From: an uncultured Prevotellaceae bacterium | Lineage (GTDB): Bacteria; Bacteroidota; Bacteroidia; Bacteroidales; Bacteroidaceae | Length of the DNA: 47,394 bases | Direction: 5' to 3' | Assembly (NCBI GenBank): GCA_902783625.1 | Contig: CACZRN010000057.1 | Span: 1 to 47,394, forward strand | Shown here: in pieces, positions 7,416-16,184 of the stretch | How the letters are laid out: every line of letters starts with the position of its first letter | How positions within the stretch are numbered: the stretch's first letter is position 1 | The notes under the pieces: model-generated | Seen by the model: the letters and a program-made list of their open reading frames with translations, nothing else | The model's database searches: none | What the model was told of the DNA's origin: nothing | Translations under genes and position numbers: made by a program

Positions 7416-8452
7416 AGCCAATGGTTATTTATATCTATACCAAACTGATTTTTCATATAAAACCTAAGAACTCTGTTTATATTAATAGGGTACTTTTTAT
7501 CAATCCACAAATATCCTTTTTTATTAAAATATTGCTGAGCTTTTGCATTAGCATGTCTCTCAAACCATGCTAGTTTGTGTTTTCCTATATCTTTAACTTG
7601 ACCATCCCATGGAGAAGCCTCCTCAATTTCCATGTACCACCCATGATTCCTTTTTGCATCAATCAGACTTGGAATTCCGACACTAAATAAATAACCTAGA
7701 CCATATTCTTGACTTTGAAGATAATGACCATATTCATGGATATATAATGAATTTTTCCATGGAGCAAACTTGCCATTTTCATCTGTTGGAACACCTTGGG
7801 GATTATTTATGTTAATATAACTACCAATAGTTATTCCATTTTCAGATTCTTTCGAATCTCTTATTATATATGTAGCTCCATCAAAAAATCTTACGTGGTC
7901 GACGTGGTCAAAAGTAATACGATACAGAGAGTAATTGTACCCAATAATTGTCTGTGGGAGTTCCCAAGTAAAACGGGATAGTATTTGCTTAGGACTTCCT
8001 TTAAATAGTCCCAATTCAACTTTTAGACTATTGACATAATCTTTATATGCATATTTAATCGGATCAGTCCACTTGCCTCCTTTAAATAAAAATCTAAACG
8101 TTCCTTTTATAAATCCAGTAACTGCGGAAAAAAGCCATTCCCCGTCTGGGTCGGTGTATTTCAGGGGGTTGTTCAGACAGTAGGAGTAGCGGTTGTAGTT
8201 CTGCGAGAAGTCGGGCATCTGTACGTAGGGGTCGGGAGAAAGAAAACGCCCGAGGAGGGGATCGTATAATCTCCCGTTCATGTTTATCAGCCCGAACTCC
8301 GGCATGTGCTCATGACCGGTATATCCGCGGCGGAAGTCGATGGAATCCTTCACGACCGTCCGCTGGCCCCAAGCATCGTACGTGGCCTCAAACACCGTCG
8401 CGCCCGTCTTGCCGTATATCCTGCGTATGCTCCCGATATTGTCCGCCTGCAT
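7412..8452 (-). CDS. Orphan RHS core plus C-terminal tip with a zincin-like HEYGH motif
   Basis: The 346-residue frame starts at the ATG in LLFMQADN, but homology to the RHS core runs upstream to about 8467 and an in-frame stop then follows, so the gene is a 5'-truncated fragment. Residues 1-102 match the RHS core of the 2108-aa protein (SIRRIYGKTG, GRLYDPLLGRFLSPDP, NNPLKYTDPDG). After the DPxG hinge the sequence is unrelated and AT-rich. The tip holds YIHEYGHYLQSQEYG (near residue 240) and a later ERHANAKAQQYF. An HExxH pair with a downstream Glu is the pattern of zincin metallopeptidases. A coupled lipoprotein follows. The cassette may be silent, or expressed weakly from the possible promoter at 8587-8618. 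Confidence 0.85.
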   Translation of the reverse strand: MQADNIGSIRRIYGKTGATVFEATYDAWGQRTVVKDSIDFRRGYTGHEHMPEFGLINMNGRLYDPLLGRFLSPDPYVQMPDFSQNYNRYSYCLNNPLKYTDPDGEWLFSAVTGFIKGTFRFLFKGGKWTDPIKYAYKDYVNSLKVELGLFKGSPKQILSRFTWELPQTIIGYNYSLYRITFDHVDHVRFFDGATYIIRDSKESENGITIGSYININNPQGVPTDENGKFAPWKNSLYIHEYGHYLQSQEYGLGYLFSVGIPSLIDAKRNHGWYMEIEEASPWDGQVKDIGKHKLAWFERHANAKAQQYFNKKGYLWIDKKYPININRVLRFYMKNQFGIDINNHWL

Positions 8453-8467
8453 GAACAGCAGCTCGTC
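8147..8467. repeat. RHS core homology block, copy 1 (partner 10178-10498)
   Basis: These 321 bases align without any insertion or deletion to 10178-10498 in the full RHS gene, with roughly nine in ten bases identical by eye. The block includes a perfect run of about 70 bases covering the FRRGYTGHEH to WGQRTVV codons. It ends at the DPxG hinge on one side and just past ELLFMQAD on the other. Confidence 0.9.
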
Positions 8468-8785
8468 TGGGAAAGGAAAACTATTTCAAAGAACACTTTT
8501 TCTAATGATGTGTAGCCATCATACATTGCGAATGGAGTCGTCTGTGTTTTTACCTCCTTTCTTTAAATGATAATACATATTTTCCACAAAAATACGAACT
8601 TTTGTCTTAACGGAGAAATAAAAGGGCAAGAAAATTATGTGTTTGGAATCAAAGATGAGAAAACTTTGCCATTGGCGAACTTGCTCACGCTCGGCAATAA
8701 TGATGCAAGCATCTCACTGCGTTCGCTCCTCCAAACTTTCAATTTGAACCGCATTATTATTGTCGTATTGTTTTTAATAAAATAC
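8453..8785. other. Gene-free 333-bp spacer between the RHS immunity gene and the orphan tip
   Basis: The end next to the orphan holds 15 more bases of RHS homology (to 8467), which then stops abruptly at an unrelated AT-rich stretch with an in-frame stop. The rest holds the possible promoter at 8587-8618. An open frame of 77 codons on the plus strand (8567-8800) has no features of a real protein. I see nothing else. Confidence 0.6.
8587..8618 (-). promoter_or_regulatory. Possible promoter upstream of the orphan RHS tip
   Basis: On the minus strand TTTC (8615-8618) precedes TATTTTTG (8587-8594) by 20 bases. Transcription would start near 8580, about 130 bases before the ATG at 8452. A Shine-Dalgarno-like AGGAGG follows but is not spaced for that ATG. 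Confidence 0.4.
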
Positions 8786-9175
8786 TCATGTTTGTTTTAA
8801 TACAAATAATATGCACATTATATGAAACAAGGCAAGAGTACCAAAAGCATATATGGCAACCAGCCAGCCTTTTAATTTTTTATACGGCTCATTCTTATAA
8901 CGTTTTTCCAATTGTTTAAATAAGTTCATTTTACATTTTTCCGATATAAAGAAAGTGCGTACATAAAAAAAAACAAAAGGCAATGCCATTAAAACAAAGG
9001 TAGTCTTTGTTAGTTTCTTATCTAAAACATACGATACAGGTACTGCAATTGAAAAGACAATAAACATAAAGGATGTGTACAGAATAAAATATCCCCAGTC
9101 TAAATAGTCATTGTCGTTGAAAGAACGATATGCCTGAGCAATCCTATAATAACAATAATAGAATAAAGTTTTCAT
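8786..9175 (-). CDS. Three-helix membrane protein, probable immunity to the RHS tip
   Basis: The 129-residue product begins MKTLFYYCYYRIAQAYRSFN and has three hydrophobic segments, at about residues 27-50, 57-76 and 104-126, with a Lys-rich loop between the second and third. It has no cleavable signal and should sit in the inner membrane. It starts 9 bases after the stop of the 2108-aa RHS gene and shares the AT-rich composition of the RHS tip. Position directly behind a toxin tip and small size are the usual signs of an immunity gene. A membrane immunity protein fits a toxin whose tip is itself hydrophobic and glycine-rich. The role is inferred; the membrane topology is visible in the sequence. 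Confidence 0.78.
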   Translation of the reverse strand: MKTLFYYCYYRIAQAYRSFNDNDYLDWGYFILYTSFMFIVFSIAVPVSYVLDKKLTKTTFVLMALPFVFFYVRTFFISEKCKMNLFKQLEKRYKNEPYKKLKGWLVAIYAFGTLALFHIMCILFVLKQT

Positions 9176-9184
9176 TTTAGATTT

Positions 9185-12100
9185 TTATTTGAATGGCATT
9201 GTTGAGGGAAGACCGATGATTCCCAAGTTGAACTGTGATCTAACAACTTCGTTTATCCACATCTGGTGTAGTTGCTTACCGCCTAATATCCAATAGAGTG
9301 AAATAAAAGGCCCTGCCTCAGGAATAAACCCTGTCGCACCCATAAAAGCATCCAAACCATACTCAATACTTTTTAATCCTTTCGTATAATACGCTTCGTA
9401 TGCAGAATAACCAGTGCTTATTCCTCCTAACAATCTCCCTGCCTTATTAAACTTTAGAGCCTTTGCTTTTGCCAATGCACGAGAGCCTGTATATTGGTTC
9501 GGCCCTCTACCTGTCAAGCCGATGTAAAGTTTTCCATTTTTACCCCTCCATTGATTAAATGTCTTGCTATAATTATTATGTTCAAAGAAAATTGTCGCAG
9601 CACTTCCAACAGCAAATGCACTCTGTAACGCTAAGGCAGGTCCCGTTGATGGTCTAACAACTACTTCTGGGATTTCTCCATAAATATTACCATTTTGATC
9701 ACGATAATATATGATTCCGCCATCTCCGTCATGACTAGCATGGTTTAGCAGTCCTATTTGCATTCCTTGCATCGCTCCCTGAAAGAAATCGCCTCCTGTA
9801 GCCCCTGCAGAAAAACCTCCTATCAATGTCGTGGCACCAATCATCAGTCCTTGTCCCATCTTAACACCTTGAGCGAAAGATCCTATGCCTGAAGAAATAG
9901 CACTGGAAATAAATCCATTGCCAAAATTACCTCCATCTAAAGATGTAAATATGCCTCCGGAAATACCATGTACCCCTGCCCGGAGCAATTCATGTCCAAA
10001 TTTTCCTACGCCTCCAAATGCAGAGCCAATACCATAAGTCGCAGCAGAAGAAAGTAAGCTCAAACCTCCAGCCTTCCAGATGTTATTTCCATTAAATGCC
10101 GCCTGCATCATACTGTTCGCCATATTGAAAATAGCGAAGGCTAATACAAAATCATCTATACCGAATAGATTTCCACTCGGGTCGGTGTATTTCAGGGGGT
10201 TATTCAGGCAGTAGGAGTAGCGGTTGTAGTTCTGTGAGAAGTCGGGCAGCTGTACGAAGGGGTCGGGGGATAGGAACCGCCCGAGGAGGGGATCGTACAA
10301 CCTGCCGTTCATATTTATCAGCCCGTACTCCGGCAAATGCTCATGACCGGTATATCCGCGGCGGAAGTCGATGGAATCCTTCACGACCGTCCGCTGGCCC
10401 CAAGCATCATATGTTGCCTCAAATACCGTCGCGCCCGTCTTGCCGTATATCCTGCGTATGCTCCCGAGGTTATCCGCCTGCATGAACAGCAGCTCGTCGC
10501 GGTTCTCCCTCGATTCCTTATGATACAGCACCCCGCCGTCGAGATAGTAATAGCGGTGGGTGTTACCGCTCGCCATCGGCTCGTAGTATTCGTAATCTCT
10601 GGCATAGAGAATCTTTCCACTAGTTCGAATCTTACCCCAAAGCCCCACACCACCACCGGCATATCCTCCGCCGTTAGGGGAGTCTGCGCCCAGATGTCCT
10701 GTCAACAAAGTGTCAGCTAGCTCAGGAGGTGCGACAATGACACCAATGCCAGTCGTCACTCTCCATCTCTCGCGGTCGGGACCGTAGGCAAACGACATGG
10801 AGTATTCCGTGTTGTTTATTGACGATATCTTCCCGAAGCCGTTGTAGCCTATAGTGTGGTCGTTGCTGTCGATGAGCCCTGCGGTGTTTTCCACTGCAGT
10901 CACGGCGTGGGGCTTTGCGTTGTCGTAGGTATAGCCACCAATGCCGGTCTTGGAGTATATGTTCCCGTTTGTCTCGTATGTGATTGCCGACTGTTGTGCT
11001 CCTCCCACGGAGACTCTTGTCAGTCGGTCGAGGCTGTCGTATGAGAAAGTCTCTTGCTGCGGCAGCATGCCTCTGCGCAAGGTTAGGTTGCCTCTCTCCT
11101 GGTTATATGCGAACGTCATGCTGTCGGCGAGGTTCGTTCCTCTCCATGTCGTCACCGATTCCGTGCGACCGAAGATATCCTGTCTCTCTGCATGCTGCAG
11201 GCATCCGTCGGTCACCGCAGTGACGCGTGTGAGGCCGTCATACCCGTCCAGCCGCCAGACATTCCGGTCGCCGATCTTCGCCTGTGTCTTGTAGCCGTTG
11301 CTGTCGTAGGTATAGTCCACCTGCACGTTCCCCGGGTATGTCCTCGATGCAATGTTCCCGTTGGCATCGTAGGTATATCCGAACACGAGCGGCGACTCTA
11401 TCGTGCGCGTCTCTGCGATGAGCCGACCGTAGCTGTCGTAGGCATAGGCTGCGGCAAAAGAACCTGTCTGCTGCCGTGTGAGCTGCATGGCCGCTCCGCC
11501 TTCCGTGCCGTAGGTGTATGTGGTGGCTGTCCCGTCGCAGACTGTCTCTGTCAGTCTGCCTAACGCGTCGTAGGTGTTCACGGTCACCTTTCCTCTGGCA
11601 TCTGTCTGCCGTGTCACTCTTCCCAGCGCGTCGTACTCGGTGGTGACGGTGCCTGCATCGGGGTCGGAAACCGACGTGCGGTGCCCACAGTCGTCATACG
11701 AGAGCGAGACGGTGCTGCCGGCAGCGGTAACCTCAACGGGGTTGCCTGAAGGGCCATAGGTGTATGTTACGTTACTCACCGGGTCTGACGATGTTTTCAC
11801 GTTGCCCCATGCGTCCATGGTCTTGCTATATGTGCGGTTTGCCGTGGTGGTAGTGACGGTGCGGTTGCCGTAGGAGTAGTTTGTCGTCTCTCCCGAACGG
11901 GTGTTAATTGTGGCGATGCGTCCGAGGTCGTCGTAGGAGTAGGTGTCGTCCATTACGAGCCGGCCAGTGGTATGACGCTCACGGATTTTTCTCCCTGCGC
12001 TATCGTATGATGTCTCCTTTGAGAGCTGTATGCAGTCTTCGCCTACGCTCTCGGTGAGCACCTCCCGTCCACGGGAGTCATACCATGTCTTCACCCACGG

Positions 12101-15100
12101 CGATGACTGTCGTTCCTCTATCGTCCAATACTTCTTTGCCTGCGTGGTGCCCCATCCTCGCGATGTGGATGTTACGGCTCCCGTTGGGTCGGTGGCGGTA
12201 AGCGTGCGACCCCAGCCGTCGTAGGTGTAGGTGGTGGTGAGGGGGTTGGATGTGTCAGTGACATCTGTGGAGGTGAGCACGTCGCCCCATGTGTCGTAGG
12301 TGTAGGTGCTGTGTGCCGAGGCGGGTATGGTGTACTGCTCCGAAAGGTCGCGGCCGTTCTGGTATATGTACACCGTACGCAGCGAGTCGACACCTTCACC
12401 GGAGACTGTCTTCGATGAGACATTGCCATAGCTGTCGTAGGAGAACGCTGTTGTCAGTGCGAGGTCCGACTGCGCGTTTTCTGTTACGCTCGTCTGCCTG
12501 CCGTTGTCATCGTAGGTTATCTGTGTAGTGACAGAGAACGTCGTCGCATCGTCGCTGTGCTTCTGCGTGGCGGTTATAGCCTGCGGCAGCCACATATCGT
12601 TTTTCTGCACATAGCCGGAGTAGTCTGTCTGGCGGTACATATTCTGGCTGCCGTACTCCGTGCGCTCCATCGTAGGCACTCCTTTGGCAGTGTCGTAGCT
12701 GAGTGTGGTGGTTGTCACGTTGCCGTAGATGTCGGTCTGCGTGGTGGAGACAGGAGCCGTCCAATAGTTGTTTCCCGACGCGTATATGGCAGAGACTACC
12801 ATGGTAGAGTCTGCATAGCTGTTGCCTGTGGTATGCTTTATGATGTTCGCCGTCGGCAGCGCTCGTTGTGCATCCCAATTATTTAACTTGGTGACTGTGG
12901 TGACTATTGTCTCTGCGTCATACTGTGTGCAGTCAGCAAATCCTGCAAATCCTGCTCCCGCCGTGTGTAGCATCATGCCGCCGTAGGAGTACGATGTCGT
13001 GGCGGTGCCCTGTGTACTGCCTGTACCTATGGGTATTGCGGCACCGTTGTCCGCCGTAACATTCGTTACCACCGAGACAGGCAGACACACTGATGTCAAT
13101 GGATAGCCGACATCCCTCGTCTTGGAGTATACGCCATATGCTGTCAGTGGCTTGTAGGTGATGGACGTATTGTTATCCATACCGTCAGTAATACCAGTCA
13201 CACGGCCGCTGGAGGCAGAGATGTTCTTGAAGGAATAGATGAATCTGTTGCCCGAAGTCACATCCACAGCTACGGTGATTGCATTGTTACCGAACGAGAA
13301 CAGCTCCGTCAGGCCAAGTCCGGTGAAGTTGCCTGTCAACAGGTTGCTGTCTGTGGACAGGTCTTCTTGGTCTGCCTCGCCGCTCATGCAGTACGAGAAA
13401 GAATTTCCTGTAGAGTTCCACCATTGGAAGAGCGTGTTTTGATATGTGTTTCCATTATATATGGCCTTGGCAAGTATAAAGTCCGTCTTGCCGTCATTGT
13501 CGAAATCGGTGGGGATTATCTGAAGTTTGTCAATGTGGTCTACAGGTTGGTTAAATAGTCCTTCATCTTCATAATTGAAAGAAAAGCTGTTATTGCCTGT
13601 TCCGGAAAGCAGGTGGTATCCCTTGCAGCCTTCCCTTACTATGAAGAAATCAGGTATGCCGTCACCGTTGAAGTCTCCCTGGCGTATCTTCATCTCACCA
13701 TATATGTCGCTAATGGAGGCATGATAGTAGTTGCCACTGCCTGTTGAGAACGGTATTGTTCCATGAGAACCGCCTACATTCCTGATAACTATATACCCGC
13801 CATCGTAGAACAGCACCGCATCCTGCATGCCGTCACCGTCGAAATCGCCGGCACTCAGTTGTCGAGGCTTGCCAGGGATAGATATGCTATAGATGAAAGA
13901 ATTGAGGTATCCTGTACCTGTATAACCATATGTATGGCTGTTGTAGAGGTAGAAAATTCTATAGCTCCCTGCTCCATTCCCATTCTCAATTCCTAATATT
14001 TCTGTACGTCCGTCACCGTCGAAGTCGCAACATGTCATCAATGGAGTGCCACTGTTGTGTAATGTAATTGAGGTTGTATTTGAGAATGGCATTTCGTTGC
14101 CGAGTTCTCTTCCTGGCAAGACGGATAGCGTAAGTGATGAGCCTTCAACTGACGACATGCATATATCTGCCAGACCGTCACCGTCGAAATCCGAAGATGA
14201 TATACCGGTGCACTCGCTACGTAGTATGGAGAAAGGCTTGTTTGTCGGGCCATAGTAAAGATATGGCGTTCCATAGCTGACCTTGCCGTTGCCGTTCATA
14301 GTCGAAGGATAGACGTACACATGCGTAAGTTCACTTGTATAAGATCCATTGGCAGGATAGTAATTCTTCCTAACCTGCGATATCTGGATGATGTCGTCGA
14401 GACCATCGCCTGTCATGTCGGCAGAGAAGAATTTGCGGTTGTCGAACCATGTCGTATTGTTGGACGTAGCCAATGACATAGCAGGAGTATAGGCTTGATA
14501 TCCAAGTGTTGGAAGATTGTTCCAATCGAACGATATCGGATTGAGGACATCCCCTTGTCCGTTCTGTTCGGTTATAGTCTCAAGTCGGGTAAATGGATGG
14601 GCAATGCTATCTCCTTGTGTCGTATACGACAGGATATACTTTCTGAAAGTATCCGCTTGTGTACCTGTTCGGATTTCCTTAAGACGCCTTGTTATTGAGC
14701 ATTCTGTGCCTGCCATCTTGTACGGAATAGTGTCTGGTCTGTCCTCATAGGTGAAGTTGACCTGGTTTCCGTGGTATACGACAGAAGACAGGTAAGTAGT
14801 ACCATTGTTACGAATATAGTCGTACACGATGCTGTTGCCGCTGGCATCGGTGATGTCATTTAGATACCATGCGTAGGTGTATGATACTCCTGCCTTCTGG
14901 ACATATGCCTGCGATGTTCCAAGACCATATCGTTTTGTCAGTCCATCGCGACCGCTTACGGTGAACGTTACAACGTCCGTACCACCATACTGCGATATCT
15001 CCACCTCCGTGAACGGGTCGCCTTCAATGGTGTATTTTGAACCAGCCTGCCCTTGGACGCCTGACTTCAGTATCAGCCGTCGCCCGTCGAGGGCAAGAGC

Positions 15101-15511
15101 GTCGTTGCTGCTATAGTTTATGCCACGGGCAATGGCATCATGCCTGAGGTCACATGGAACACGGGTGATGGCCGACAATCCTCCTATGGAGAACCCGTAA
15201 CCTGCGATGCCGTTGCCTGACTGACTATTGTAGACGAGTGACAGCGAAGGCTCTATGCCGTTTATACCCTTGGGCACGGCGATGGGTACGGTATATGTTG
15301 CCGCTCCGGTCGGTGATACAGCAAATGCTCCCTGCGGGCTGCCTACGGGAACACTGCTTGCTGATGTGCGGTCGGGACCTGTTACACGCTCATGTGAGGA
15401 GACGTATGTCAGAAGGTCGTCGCCATCGTCGTAGATGGGCACGGCCGACACTCTCACCGACAGCTGGGCGGTGAGAAGTATAAGTGATGCTATGATGAGA
15501 CGACGTATCAT
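9185..15511 (-). CDS. SpvB/FG-GAP/RHS polymorphic toxin, 2108 residues, with exchangeable tip
   Basis: The protein has a Sec signal (MIRRLIIASLILLTAQLSVRVSA). A SpvB-like N-terminal domain follows (SPTGAATYTVPIAVPKGING, SLVYNSQSGNGIAGYGFSIG), then FG-GAP/VCBS blades at residues ~350-700 (DMTGDGLDDI, DFDGDGLADI, DFDNDGKTDF). RHS/YD repeats occupy ~980-1500 (YDALGRVTRQTD, YDSYGRLIAE), and the core GRLYDPLLGRFLSPDP lies near 1740. These features build the sugar-free shell that encloses a toxin in RHS and Tc systems. After the DPSG hinge (~1778) the tip of about 330 residues is AT-rich: a Gly/Ala-rich hydrophobic stretch, then WRGKNGKLYIGLTGRGPNQY and more Gly-rich helices. I find no nuclease or protease motif, so membrane damage is a guess. 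No T9SS sorting domain is present. Confidence 0.93.
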   Translation of the reverse strand: MIRRLIIASLILLTAQLSVRVSAVPIYDDGDDLLTYVSSHERVTGPDRTSASSVPVGSPQGAFAVSPTGAATYTVPIAVPKGINGIEPSLSLVYNSQSGNGIAGYGFSIGGLSAITRVPCDLRHDAIARGINYSSNDALALDGRRLILKSGVQGQAGSKYTIEGDPFTEVEISQYGGTDVVTFTVSGRDGLTKRYGLGTSQAYVQKAGVSYTYAWYLNDITDASGNSIVYDYIRNNGTTYLSSVVYHGNQVNFTYEDRPDTIPYKMAGTECSITRRLKEIRTGTQADTFRKYILSYTTQGDSIAHPFTRLETITEQNGQGDVLNPISFDWNNLPTLGYQAYTPAMSLATSNNTTWFDNRKFFSADMTGDGLDDIIQISQVRKNYYPANGSYTSELTHVYVYPSTMNGNGKVSYGTPYLYYGPTNKPFSILRSECTGISSSDFDGDGLADICMSSVEGSSLTLSVLPGRELGNEMPFSNTTSITLHNSGTPLMTCCDFDGDGRTEILGIENGNGAGSYRIFYLYNSHTYGYTGTGYLNSFIYSISIPGKPRQLSAGDFDGDGMQDAVLFYDGGYIVIRNVGGSHGTIPFSTGSGNYYHASISDIYGEMKIRQGDFNGDGIPDFFIVREGCKGYHLLSGTGNNSFSFNYEDEGLFNQPVDHIDKLQIIPTDFDNDGKTDFILAKAIYNGNTYQNTLFQWWNSTGNSFSYCMSGEADQEDLSTDSNLLTGNFTGLGLTELFSFGNNAITVAVDVTSGNRFIYSFKNISASSGRVTGITDGMDNNTSITYKPLTAYGVYSKTRDVGYPLTSVCLPVSVVTNVTADNGAAIPIGTGSTQGTATTSYSYGGMMLHTAGAGFAGFADCTQYDAETIVTTVTKLNNWDAQRALPTANIIKHTTGNSYADSTMVVSAIYASGNNYWTAPVSTTQTDIYGNVTTTTLSYDTAKGVPTMERTEYGSQNMYRQTDYSGYVQKNDMWLPQAITATQKHSDDATTFSVTTQITYDDNGRQTSVTENAQSDLALTTAFSYDSYGNVSSKTVSGEGVDSLRTVYIYQNGRDLSEQYTIPASAHSTYTYDTWGDVLTSTDVTDTSNPLTTTYTYDGWGRTLTATDPTGAVTSTSRGWGTTQAKKYWTIEERQSSPWVKTWYDSRGREVLTESVGEDCIQLSKETSYDSAGRKIRERHTTGRLVMDDTYSYDDLGRIATINTRSGETTNYSYGNRTVTTTTANRTYSKTMDAWGNVKTSSDPVSNVTYTYGPSGNPVEVTAAGSTVSLSYDDCGHRTSVSDPDAGTVTTEYDALGRVTRQTDARGKVTVNTYDALGRLTETVCDGTATTYTYGTEGGAAMQLTRQQTGSFAAAYAYDSYGRLIAETRTIESPLVFGYTYDANGNIASRTYPGNVQVDYTYDSNGYKTQAKIGDRNVWRLDGYDGLTRVTAVTDGCLQHAERQDIFGRTESVTTWRGTNLADSMTFAYNQERGNLTLRRGMLPQQETFSYDSLDRLTRVSVGGAQQSAITYETNGNIYSKTGIGGYTYDNAKPHAVTAVENTAGLIDSNDHTIGYNGFGKISSINNTEYSMSFAYGPDRERWRVTTGIGVIVAPPELADTLLTGHLGADSPNGGGYAGGGVGLWGKIRTSGKILYARDYEYYEPMASGNTHRYYYLDGGVLYHKESRENRDELLFMQADNLGSIRRIYGKTGATVFEATYDAWGQRTVVKDSIDFRRGYTGHEHLPEYGLINMNGRLYDPLLGRFLSPDPFVQLPDFSQNYNRYSYCLNNPLKYTDPSGNLFGIDDFVLAFAIFNMANSMMQAAFNGNNIWKAGGLSLLSSAATYGIGSAFGGVGKFGHELLRAGVHGISGGIFTSLDGGNFGNGFISSAISSGIGSFAQGVKMGQGLMIGATTLIGGFSAGATGGDFFQGAMQGMQIGLLNHASHDGDGGIIYYRDQNGNIYGEIPEVVVRPSTGPALALQSAFAVGSAATIFFEHNNYSKTFNQWRGKNGKLYIGLTGRGPNQYTGSRALAKAKALKFNKAGRLLGGISTGYSAYEAYYTKGLKSIEYGLDAFMGATGFIPEAGPFISLYWILGGKQLHQMWINEVVRSQFNLGIIGLPSTMPFK
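10178..10498. repeat. RHS core homology block, copy 2 (partner 8147-8467)
   Basis: This is the in-gene copy of the 321-base block shared with the orphan tip. It encodes the end of the RHS core up to the DPxG hinge, the exact place where the two proteins diverge. Confidence 0.9.
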
Positions 15512-15514
15512 GTC

Positions 15515-15943
15515 TTAGCGATTTTTTGTTATCTTCCACTCTCGGTGGTTGCTGCCATCGCTGACAGAGAGGATATAGCTGCCAACGGGAAGTGATGACA
15601 GTGAAACAGAAATGTTCCCTCTGGCAGCAGCTCTCTTCTGGAGAACCTTGCCCGAAAGGTTATAGAGAAATATGTCGTAAGAGCCTTTGTCGTTTTCAGT
15701 CGACAGAAGTACAGTGATGGTATTCCCGTCGGGACTGCCCTTGATGCTGACATCGCTGGATATGCTGCCCGCTATCTTGCCAGATGACGGAGAGGACTTC
15801 TTTCCCGCCGCGGCCATCGGCGCAATGACCACCGCCTGCTTGCTCACGCGGTTGCCCGAAGCGTCATAGCTATAACTCATGGGCAACTGTGCAAAGATAT
15901 ATAACGGTGATAACAGGAAATATAAAATGATTATTTGCTTCAT
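15515..15943 (-). CDS. Small T9SS sorting-domain protein paired with the RHS gene
   Basis: I chose the ATG at 15943 (MKQIIILYFLLSPLYIFAQ, a clean signal peptide, 142 residues). The ATG three codons upstream at 15952 lies only about two bases from the predicted transcription start. The mature N-terminus reads LPMSYSYDASGNRVSKQ, which looks like a single RHS YD motif. Residues ~65-142 have the form of a type A T9SS C-terminal domain: GNTITVLLS, YDIFLYNLSGKVLQKR, LPVGSYILSVSDG and a basic end. The stop is 3 bases from the RHS start, so the two are cotranscribed. A carrier or anchor for the RHS protein at the cell surface is plausible but unproven. Confidence 0.83.
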   Translation of the reverse strand: MKQIIILYFLLSPLYIFAQLPMSYSYDASGNRVSKQAVVIAPMAAAGKKSSPSSGKIAGSISSDVSIKGSPDGNTITVLLSTENDKGSYDIFLYNLSGKVLQKRAAARGNISVSLSSLPVGSYILSVSDGSNHREWKITKNR

Positions 15944-15960
15944 ATATTGCATATCGATTA

Positions 15961-15992
15961 CAAAATTAAATAAAAACTAATAAATTTCCAAA
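15961..15992 (-). promoter_or_regulatory. Promoter of the T9SS-protein/RHS operon
   Basis: On the minus strand TTTG (15989-15992) is followed after 20 bases by TAATTTTG (15961-15968), an excellent Bacteroidetes promoter. The start point would be near 15954-15955, so the leader before the ATG at 15943 is only about 11 bases. Confidence 0.72.
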
Positions 15993-16184
15993 AATGTGTA
16001 GAAGCAAAAATGACCTCTGACGATCTGCAGTTCATATTCTCCAAATAGTCACAGGGGAAGGTATAGAATCTGCGAGTTGATAAGCATTTATCACGGTAAA
16101 GGTGGACATATCGCTTCTGCACGGATTGTCTTGCCAATACGGGTGCTTTGCTTTTTCATTTAGTAAAACCGTGAGAAGAGGTGA

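Noticed and set aside
8567-8800. Open frame of 77 codons on the plus strand in the RHS spacer
   Set aside because: It runs against all neighbouring genes, overlaps the 3' end of the membrane protein gene and shows no domain. A hydrophobic tail alone is not enough.
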